9,940 nucleotides of DNA from JBFKOL01 sp041628815 (lineage in GTDB: Bacteria > Bacteroidota > Bacteroidia > Chitinophagales > Saprospiraceae). Shown here piece after piece: positions 1 to 5,458 of the stretch. The notes beneath the pieces were generated by a model. It searched no databases, was not told where the DNA came from, and saw only the letters and a program-made list of their open reading frames with translations. The stretch lies in assembly GCA_041628815.1 (NCBI GenBank), contig JBFKOL010000148.1:1-9940 (forward strand), given 5' to 3'. Position 1 is the stretch's first letter. Every line of letters starts with the position of its first letter. Position numbers and translations under genes: made by a program.

Positions 1-254
1 AGTGTTTCACCGGGTACTGGCCGGACCAGACCGCTGAGTGCATTTCCGGCCTTCCCTATGGCCAAAGGTGAAGCTGGGTTTGCGGAGTTGTGTTTGACAT
101 GAAAGACCGGGAGGTTCCTGGTCCTGAAATGAGTGAGTAACCTTGCTGCATTTATCTCAGCCTCCGGATTGTTTCGCTTTCCCCAATAGGCCGTGTCCTC
201 CATGCCTTTCTGAATGTCGATAAGCAAGAGCGCTATCTTCTTTTTGAAATCCAT
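1..254 (-). CDS. Isochorismatase-like cysteine hydrolase, N-terminal part (cut by window edge)
   Basis: The gene starts at ATG 254-252 and is open to base 1, giving 84 codons of the N-terminus; the rest lies outside the window. The translation contains ALLLIDIQKGMED at residues 8-20, the first beta strand of the isochorismatase/nicotinamidase fold, with the catalytic Asp at residue 13. It continues with YWGKRNNPEAE and then LPVFHVKHNS (second strand), followed by a Ser-Pro-Leu and a Pro-Gly-Glu turn. This is the layout of the 'cysteine hydrolase' group. The catalytic Lys and Cys would lie further on and cannot be checked. Known members hydrolyse amides, ureides or vinyl ethers; the substrate cannot be told here. 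The gene is divergent from the beta-barrel gene starting at 410, with 155 bp between them in which I find no exact Bacteroidota promoter. The family is firm, the specific role is not. Confidence 0.85.
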   Translation of the reverse strand, partial: MDFKKKIALLLIDIQKGMEDTAYWGKRNNPEAEINAARLLTHFRTRNLPVFHVKHNSANPASPLAIGKAGNALSGLVRPVPGET

Positions 255-409
255 AGTCTAAATTATGTTTCGTAATCCCATTTTTTTATTCTGTCCAGTA
301 GTGGATAATAAAAGCTACAGAAGACCTGTAAGTATCTAAAAAATATATTTTACAATTTCGGAATTACCCGAATCATAAATATGTTCTCATAGGAATATAC
401 ATATGGGGA

Positions 410-1180
410 ATGAAACACATTGTATTCGTCTTTTTTACGGTGTTGGCTGCATTCTTCTCATCCAACCATGTCACCATTGCTCAGGGGGACAGTCTTTTCT
501 TAAAACCAGCTCAAAAAGACATGGTGGGTTTTTATGTGGGAGGAGGAATTGGGTATGCTGCAGGGGCTATTGGTGGATGGTTCATCAAGGTCATCAATGA
601 CGGTGACGCGGGTCTGTTTCCCCTTGCTTCCGGGACAATACTTGCAGTTCCCATGACACTTACAGGCCTTTCGGTCGGAAGAATCATTTCAAAAAGCGAT
701 ACGCCTTTTGACGGTTCATTTGCGGTCATTGCCGGGTATAGCTCGGGTCCACACTTTGTTCTGCCAGGTGAACGGGGACAGGTCTCCGGGATATATTTTG
801 CCGTCGATTATCCGCAAATCCGGAATTGGCGTTACCGGACGGGTATACATTATTACTTTCCATACGAGACTTTGATCAACGGTGATTTTTCCAAATTTGA
901 CTGGTGGATCTGCAATTTTGATCTGCACTACGTAGTAGCGGCGGAGTCGGTAGCCTTTTATCCACTGATCGGTTCTTCGGTTCATTTTGACCGTCAAGAC
1001 TTCAGGTCTCGCGATGGCAACAGGTTCAAATCTACCTATTGGAAGCTGGCCGGCAATGTAGGTATGGGTTTTCAGTACACCATGTTTAGTAACAGTGCTG
1101 TATATCTTGAGCCCAGGTATACTTTCTATGAAAACCGCACCGGTTTCATCATGGTCCTTGGGGTGAGACAGGGATTGTGA
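410..1180 (+). CDS. Secreted, probable outer-membrane beta-barrel protein of unknown function
   Basis: The 256-residue product starts with a clear Sec signal peptide: Met-Lys-His, then a hydrophobic run to about residue 20, with a likely cut after Thr-Ile-Ala near residue 24. Residues about 38-75 are rich in Gly and hydrophobic residues (VGGGIGYAAGAIGG). From about residue 85 the chain alternates polar and aromatic/aliphatic residues in short stretches split by Gly, Asp and Asn turns (SGIYFAVDY, YRTGIHYYF, NVGMGFQYTMF, AVYLEPRYTF, GFIMVLGVRQGL). This is the pattern of an outer-membrane barrel whose last strand ends in Leu rather than the usual Phe. I do not recognise a named family. The start is chosen for the signal peptide: no in-frame ATG lies upstream, and the ATG at 403, although better spaced from AGGAA at 391-395, is in another frame. 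It could instead be a soluble periplasmic beta protein. Its neighbours give no functional hint. Confidence 0.75.
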   Translation: MKHIVFVFFTVLAAFFSSNHVTIAQGDSLFLKPAQKDMVGFYVGGGIGYAAGAIGGWFIKVINDGDAGLFPLASGTILAVPMTLTGLSVGRIISKSDTPFDGSFAVIAGYSSGPHFVLPGERGQVSGIYFAVDYPQIRNWRYRTGIHYYFPYETLINGDFSKFDWWICNFDLHYVVAAESVAFYPLIGSSVHFDRQDFRSRDGNRFKSTYWKLAGNVGMGFQYTMFSNSAVYLEPRYTFYENRTGFIMVLGVRQGL

Positions 1181-1189
1181 TCCATTTTT

Positions 1190-1219
1190 TTGCGCGCAAC
1201 TGTTCTCCCAGGAGAACGG
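1190..1219. repeat. Two abutting palindromes in a convergent gap, possible transcription end site
   Basis: Bases 1190-1199 form the perfect palindrome TTGCGCGCAA. Directly after it, 1200-1219 can fold as a stem: the arms GTTCTC (1202-1207) and GAGAAC (1212-1217) pair around the loop CCAG, extended by a T-G and a C-G pair outside. The site lies between the stop codons of the beta-barrel gene (+) and the dehydrogenase gene (-), where a shared terminator would be expected. However, neither strand has a U-run after the stem: the T-run at 1185-1191 comes before the hairpin on the plus strand and reads as A-run after it on the minus strand. A classical intrinsic terminator is therefore not shown. 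Confidence 0.4.
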
Positions 1220-1233
1220 ATACACTGAGTGAC

Positions 1234-2424
1234 CTAAGAAACTTTCATCATTCTTAACGTCTCCAGGCTGTCCGTCCCGAGTTGTACCATGTTATTGACC
1301 AGATCTTCTTTCAATAAGTGGGCCACATGATCTCCTCCGTAACGGCCCAACGCACAGACCCCGTACATGAATGCCCTGCCACATAAAACAAAATCTGCTC
1401 CATAAGCCAGCGCACGCAATATATCGAGACCTGACCGAATACCGCTGTCAAAAAGAACCGCTGTTTGCTTGCCCACTGCCTCTACGATTCCAGGAAGCAC
1501 TGATATGGCGGATGGAGCGGCATCGAATTGCCGTCCCCCGTGGTTGGATACCACTATGCCGTCAAAACCTGTATCGACGGCTCTTTTGGCATCCTCAGGA
1601 TGCAGTATGCCTTTGAGTACCAATGGACCAGACCATTCCTTTCGCAATGCTTCACAATAGGACCACGACAGATTGCCACCGAATTGATTTTGAACGTAGG
1701 CCCCTACGGATGCCATGGTCCTGAATTCGGCATAGGATTCGATGGTACGCAAGCGGGGCAGTCCCCTCGAAAGGGTGGCCATTGTCCAGGACGGATTTTT
1801 AACGGCGTCCCACAAAAGACGAAGATTGATTTTCGGAGGTATCTGGACCCCGGCTTTTTTGGTCCTCTCACGCCGGCTGGGCATGGGGACATCTGCCGTG
1901 ATTACCAGCGTATGAAAACCATTCGATGCCGCCCTTTCCAGCAATGTCCTCCTCAAAGCTTCTCCCCGGGGTGGATATAGCTGAAACCAACCTCTATCGC
2001 CGACATATTTTCCCACAGACTCCGGTGTTTCAGTAGCGACTGTGCTAAGGCAATACGGAATACCAAATCTTTTCGCAGAATCTGCCAGGTAAATCTCGCA
2101 CCTAGGCCACATAAGCCCTGTCAACCCCACCGGGGCGATACCGAAAGGGGCATCATAGGTTTTGCCAAACAACGATGTCGTAATATCCGGGCTGAATTGT
2201 CCTTTCAAAAACCTGGGTGTAAGCTCGATCTTCTGAATATCAGAAATATTTCGCCTCGTTAATTCTTCAGTCCCGGTACCTGACTGGAGATAGGCCCACG
2301 CCACATCGGGAATTCTGCGGCGTGCTTTTTTTTCAAGATCCGCTATTGCGGGATAACGCATCTGCCAATTTTCCGAGTAATCCTTATAGGACATAGCGTT
2401 GATTTGGTCGGGTTTTAAGCTCAA
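1234..2424 (-). CDS. FMN-dependent alpha-hydroxy-acid dehydrogenase (LldD / glycolate oxidase family)
   Basis: The 396-residue product is a full-length TIM-barrel flavoenzyme that oxidises a 2-hydroxy acid to the 2-keto acid. Residues known from spinach glycolate oxidase are found at identical spacing: Tyr45 (Tyr24), Tyr150 in WFQLY (Tyr129), Asp178 in TADVP (Asp157), Lys271 in LKGI (Lys230), and the catalytic His295 and Arg298 in SNHGGRQFD (His254, Arg257). The FMN-phosphate segment is DSGIRSGLDILRALAYG at 326-342. The position of Trp108 is Val129, so the substrate differs from glycolate or is unsettled. Residues 195-230 (PPKINLRLLWDAVKNPSW) resemble the long loop of membrane-associated, quinone-linked lactate and mandelate dehydrogenases, so electrons may go to the respiratory chain rather than to oxygen. 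The start is TTG at 2424, overlapping the upstream TGA by 4 bases; the alternative is ATG at 2394, losing 10 residues. It is last in a likely four-gene transcript. Lactate is the default guess. Confidence 0.93.
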   Translation of the reverse strand: MSLKPDQINAMSYKDYSENWQMRYPAIADLEKKARRRIPDVAWAYLQSGTGTEELTRRNISDIQKIELTPRFLKGQFSPDITTSLFGKTYDAPFGIAPVGLTGLMWPRCEIYLADSAKRFGIPYCLSTVATETPESVGKYVGDRGWFQLYPPRGEALRRTLLERAASNGFHTLVITADVPMPSRRERTKKAGVQIPPKINLRLLWDAVKNPSWTMATLSRGLPRLRTIESYAEFRTMASVGAYVQNQFGGNLSWSYCEALRKEWSGPLVLKGILHPEDAKRAVDTGFDGIVVSNHGGRQFDAAPSAISVLPGIVEAVGKQTAVLFDSGIRSGLDILRALAYGADFVLCGRAFMYGVCALGRYGGDHVAHLLKEDLVNNMVQLGTDSLETLRMMKVS

Positions 2425-3020
2425 TATGCGTGTTTACCCCTGTTCCATCCGGTCGATTCCAGGTATTTATGCCCATCTTCTGCTGCAGGATCTTCCAGTT
2501 GGGTACCCATGCTGTCGTTCCACCTGTTCAGGTAACCAAAAAGAGCAATCACACCCATGATCTCCACGATCTCTCCGTCTGTCCAGTGTTTACGCATTCT
2601 TTGGGCTACGTCATCATCGACGCCATTGGGCACGGACGATGCTGCTACGGCAAGATCAAAGGCCGCTCGTTCAGCTTCATCGAAGGCAGGATAGGTTCTA
2701 TACTCCCATATGTGATACAATTTATCCTCTTCCGAGCCATAGCGGGCCGCTGCTCGAATGGCATGGGCCTCGCAGTACCTACAACCGGCTGTTTGGCTTG
2801 CCACATAGGCAATCAGCCTTTTCAAGGCACTCGTCACCCTTCCCTTATTTTCCATCACCGCCTGGTTCATTTCGAGAAAGGCGGTGGCGATGCGGGGACG
2901 GTGCATCATTGTGAAAAGACTGTTGGGAGTGAAGCCTAGGGTTTCTTCATAAAAAGCGGCCATTTCACGTGCTTCCTTGTTGGATTCCTTATCCAGGGGA
3001 CTAACCAATGGTTTTTTCAT
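2421..3020 (-). CDS. Carboxymuconolactone decarboxylase / AhpD-like thiol protein
   Basis: The 199-residue product is an all-alpha protein of the AhpD/CMD superfamily. The signature is AGCRYCEAH at residues 78-86: a Cys80-x-x-Cys83 pair with His86 two residues on. It is followed by IWEYRTYPAFDEAERAAF and a C-terminal IVEIMGVIALFGYLNRWNDSM, typical of CMD-like proteins often named 'peroxidase-related'. AhpD-type members use the CxxC to reduce peroxides or adducts; the AhpD glutamate about 12 residues before the first Cys is Arg here, so peroxidase activity is not certain. The start is ATG at 3020; a TTG at 3050 would add ten residues (Met-Tyr-Phe-Gly...), but Met-Lys-Lys at 3020 fits better. 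The stop TGA overlaps the possible TTG start of the flavin dehydrogenase, which suggests translational coupling and a shared task, for example dealing with peroxide made by the flavoenzyme (inference). A 121-bp gap separates it from the transporter gene upstream. Confidence 0.85.
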   Translation of the reverse strand: MKKPLVSPLDKESNKEAREMAAFYEETLGFTPNSLFTMMHRPRIATAFLEMNQAVMENKGRVTSALKRLIAYVASQTAGCRYCEAHAIRAAARYGSEEDKLYHIWEYRTYPAFDEAERAAFDLAVAASSVPNGVDDDVAQRMRKHWTDGEIVEIMGVIALFGYLNRWNDSMGTQLEDPAAEDGHKYLESTGWNRGKHAY

Positions 3021-3141
3021 AGCTATGCTGGTTATAATGCCAAAGTACAAAAGAGATCATGAAAGCCCATTGATCACATCTGTTGGACGACGACTCATTT
3101 CATGTTCGACTGGTAGGGACCTTTTAGTCAACTCGATGATA

Positions 3142-4410
3142 CTACACCAACAGGCGATAGAGATAATAGATGGCGAAAGCGGTCATGAAAGCAAAACCCG
3201 CATAAGTCACAATCCAATGAATCCTGGAAAGTCCAAATACGGACTGATCCAAACTTTTGATAGCCCGAAGATTGAGGACGGCAATAAGCGGAGCAAAAAG
3301 AAAGGATATGGCCGTAGCTATGTTGAGTAACAGTCCCAGGCTGTGTCCAAAAAAGGCAATTACGATAAAGGCGCCTACACCGATGATAATGATCCAAATG
3401 ACGTAATCGCGGCGCTCCAGATTTTTCAATTCTCCCGGTTCGTCACCTGTCCTCAAAATGTGAATACACCTGTCCATCGACCTGGCAAAGGCATCCCAGG
3501 CAGTGATGAGCGTACCATAAATGGCTCCGAAAGCACCGATGGATATTATACTGAAAGCCCAACCACCGATTTGTTCGGTAAAAATGGATACAAGCTTTGA
3601 CGAGAACACGACGGGATTTCCTTCAACCCTTACTCCGGTACCATAGACAGTCCAGGCACCGATGATGAGGAAAACGAACGCCAACAGGGTGGTGATGCCA
3701 TAACCTATATTGAAATCCGCAAGGGATTCGCTCATAGACGGATGATATCCGGTTTGTTTCATTTTAACCACAGTCCAGATACTGGAGAAGGCCGACGCTT
3801 CGAGACCCACCGGCATCCACCCGAGCAGTCCAATTATAATCAGCAGGCCGTCAGCGTCCATAAGAGAACTTGCTTCGAATCCGACGATTTTATCCACTGG
3901 ACCATTGATCACCACCGCTGTGAATGCAATCAAGACGGAGACAAGAAGTATTACCGATAAGAATTTGATAAAATGGTCGAGTAAGGCAAACCTTCCTATG
4001 ATCAGGACGACCGCCGTAATAATAAAGATGACGACATTGGCAATCGTCATAGATAGTCCTTCAAAACCTGCGAATGTAATGAACAGGCCTGCCGATGCTG
4101 CGCCTACCGCACCCACTACTGTAAACATGGCCAAACCTATCATGACCGCGAATGCGACGAGCGCCGACCGACCCTGGCCGATGTATGCCGATAACAGGCT
4201 CTTGCCGGTAGCGGTAGCATAACGAGGACCAAATTCGAAGAATGGGTATTTGGCTACCAATGCAACCAGAATGACCCAGCCGATCGCCGGGCCGTAGTGA
4301 GCACCTCCCTGTGTAGCAAGGATAAGGTGAGATGTACCTATGGCAGCGCTGGCAAACAACAATCCCGGACCAAATGCCTTAATAAAACTGTTTACTTTCT
4401 TATCTGACAT
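3142..4410 (-). CDS. Nramp-fold (SLC11-related) transporter with altered metal site
   Basis: The 422-residue product is an integral membrane protein with about 11 hydrophobic segments, matching Nramp transporters from the N-terminal AFGPGLLFA through TM10-11. It aligns without gaps to the TM1 region of canonical Nramps (GPG, then GG about 19 residues later, then ATGKSL at 67-72). At the metal-binding DPGN motif, however, it has Gly25-Thr26-Ser27-His28, so the metal-ligating Asp and Asn are gone. In TM6 it has IGLLGWMPVGLEAS at 193-206, with Val where canonical Met-Pro-His has His. Known SLC11 members move Mn2+, Fe2+ and other divalent metals with protons; loss of the ligands suggests another substrate or a divergent site. 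The start at ATG 4410 is followed directly by a polar N-tail and TM1. It lies 51 bp downstream of the DMT permease gene and upstream of the AhpD-like and dehydrogenase genes. The fold is firm, the substrate unknown. Confidence 0.88.
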   Translation of the reverse strand: MSDKKVNSFIKAFGPGLLFASAAIGTSHLILATQGGAHYGPAIGWVILVALVAKYPFFEFGPRYATATGKSLLSAYIGQGRSALVAFAVMIGLAMFTVVGAVGAASAGLFITFAGFEGLSMTIANVVIFIITAVVLIIGRFALLDHFIKFLSVILLVSVLIAFTAVVINGPVDKIVGFEASSLMDADGLLIIIGLLGWMPVGLEASAFSSIWTVVKMKQTGYHPSMSESLADFNIGYGITTLLAFVFLIIGAWTVYGTGVRVEGNPVVFSSKLVSIFTEQIGGWAFSIISIGAFGAIYGTLITAWDAFARSMDRCIHILRTGDEPGELKNLERRDYVIWIIIIGVGAFIVIAFFGHSLGLLLNIATAISFLFAPLIAVLNLRAIKSLDQSVFGLSRIHWIVTYAGFAFMTAFAIYYLYRLLV

Positions 4411-4461
4411 GTTTTTATCATCACTACACCTGGATATTTCTCAAGTTATGGTAACTATTTC

Positions 4462-5310
4462 TTATTTCTGTCCTGATCGTTTCCATGTTTTTACCCAGAC
4501 ATTGCCCAACAATGAAAATACAATCACGCCCATACCCATCAGCGACCCGATCGATTGTGGTTCTCCGAAAATCCACCAACCGGCGATGACGGTCGCTACT
4601 ACCTCTGAATATTTGAACGGCGTGATAAGATTGGTTTCCGACCATTGCAGTGCCCGGGTCATCAAATATTGTGCAGAAAAACCAAGCAGACCCATGCCAA
4701 GAAGCAGTATCCATTCTATCCCACGAGGCGGAATCCATTGAAAGAGGCAGACTATCCCCGAAATTGAGGCAGAAATTGTCAAAAAATAGTTGACAATTAC
4801 TACCGGATGTTCAGTTTCACCAATAGCTCGTATGATGACATAGACCATTCCGCTGAACAGCGCCGAGAGGATTATGACGGAAAGACCCAACGAACTAATT
4901 CTTGCGTCGAATCCCTTGACGACCAAGACCCCGGCAAACGCCGTGAGAAAAAACAACCATTGCCATTTAATAACTTTTTCTTTCAACAAAAAAATAGCCA
5001 TTGCCGTGGCAAAAAAGGGTGACAGGTATCTTAGCGACACGGCGCTACCCAAAGGCATGATCTGGAGGGCGTAGAAAAAAAGGCTCATCGATGTAAATCC
5101 CACAATCCCACGCAGAATCAACAGTTTTTTGCGATTTCCCCATATGGGAATGTTTGCGATTCGAAGGACTACGAGGCAACAAGCCACTGTGCCGATAGAC
5201 CTGAAAAACACCAGTTGAAAGGTTGGAAGGTGGTCGACGTAGCGCACGATAGCGTTGATCGCAGTAAAGGCTATTGCTGCCAATATCATGTATAGGATAG
5301 ACTTCCACAT
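4462..5310 (-). CDS. EamA/DMT-superfamily permease
   Basis: The 282-residue product has ten hydrophobic segments in two EamA repeats, roughly residues 3-132 and 140-270. The first repeat ends with the family-like stretch LRYLSPFFATAMAIFLLKEK (about 93-112) and then GVLVVKG; the second has the matching FKYSEVVATVIAGWWIFGEP (about 229-248). The chain ends in a basic tail (KTWKRSGQK), as expected for cytoplasmic C-termini. Length and topology are those of typical bacterial drug/metabolite transporters, which export or import amino acids, nucleotides or other metabolites; sequence alone does not give the substrate. The start is ATG 5310, preceded by an A-rich stretch typical of Bacteroidota initiation regions rather than a close Shine-Dalgarno. 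It is first in the minus-strand cluster and probably read from the promoter-like site at 5346-5376. The next gene starts 51 bp after its stop. Confidence 0.9.
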   Translation of the reverse strand: MWKSILYMILAAIAFTAINAIVRYVDHLPTFQLVFFRSIGTVACCLVVLRIANIPIWGNRKKLLILRGIVGFTSMSLFFYALQIMPLGSAVSLRYLSPFFATAMAIFLLKEKVIKWQWLFFLTAFAGVLVVKGFDARISSLGLSVIILSALFSGMVYVIIRAIGETEHPVVIVNYFLTISASISGIVCLFQWIPPRGIEWILLLGMGLLGFSAQYLMTRALQWSETNLITPFKYSEVVATVIAGWWIFGEPQSIGSLMGMGVIVFSLLGNVWVKTWKRSGQK

Positions 5311-5321
5311 AGGCTTTTTTA

Positions 5322-5337
5322 ACCTTCATAAGAAGGT
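5322..5337 (-). promoter_or_regulatory. Short hairpin in the leader of the DMT permease gene
   Basis: The arms ACCTTC (5322-5327) and GAAGGT (5332-5337) are a perfect 6-bp inverted repeat around ATAA. On the minus strand the hairpin would form at the very start of the leader, 11 bases before the ATG at 5310 and just before an A-rich stretch. It could protect the 5' end, influence translation or bind a regulator. A 6-bp repeat can also occur by chance. Confidence 0.3.
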
Positions 5338-5349
5338 GCAAAGTGCAAA
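5336..5349. repeat. Tandem duplication of GTGCAAA
   Basis: The heptamer GTGCAAA occurs twice in direct succession. It lies between the possible -7 element (5346-5353, partly overlapping) and the leader hairpin of the permease gene. It may be a small slippage product or a pair of binding half-sites for a regulator; nothing more can be said from sequence. Confidence 0.3.
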
Positions 5350-5376
5350 GATGTCAATTCATTCTCAGTGTTCAAT
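5346..5376 (-). promoter_or_regulatory. Bacteroidota-type promoter candidate for the four-gene minus cluster
   Basis: Read on the minus strand, ATTG (5376-5373) is followed after 19 bases by CATCTTTG (5353-5346). The known Bacteroidota primary-sigma consensus is TTTG, about 19 bases, TAnnTTTG, so each element differs by one base. Transcription would start near 5339, about 30 bases before the ATG at 5310. The right position and spacing make it plausible; the imperfect match keeps confidence moderate. Confidence 0.4.
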
Positions 5377-5458
5377 CGAGTCGTCTTCAGGAGGGTAGGT
5401 GACGTTTCTTCAAACAATGCCCATGGTTTGTTATCTTTCGACTGGATCTCTGCAGTCT

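Noticed and set aside
264..271. TATGTTTC as a -7 promoter element for the beta-barrel gene
   Set aside because: One mismatch, only 17 bases from the nearest TTTTTG, and more than 130 bases from the start codon. Not strong enough to list as a feature.
403..600. Alternative reading frame from ATG 403 with AGGAA seven bases upstream
   Set aside because: It overlaps the signal-peptide-bearing frame at 410 almost fully, encodes a Cys/His/Trp-rich sequence without family likeness, and has no support beyond the spacing of the AGGAA.
716..1225. 169-codon minus-strand frame opposite the beta-barrel gene
   Set aside because: The translation has no recognisable domain and its length follows from the codon pattern of the plus-strand gene, whose signal peptide and beta pattern are convincing.
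2430..2939. 169-codon plus-strand frame opposite the AhpD-like gene
   Set aside because: It is a mirror frame of a gene with clear family motifs; its product is low in structure and resembles nothing known.
3036..3050. TTG 3050 as start of the AhpD-like gene, and the overlapping TACTTTGG as its own promoter
   Set aside because: ATG 3020 with Met-Lys-Lys-Pro is a better start. The promoter-like octamer has one mismatch and no TTTG about 19 bases upstream.
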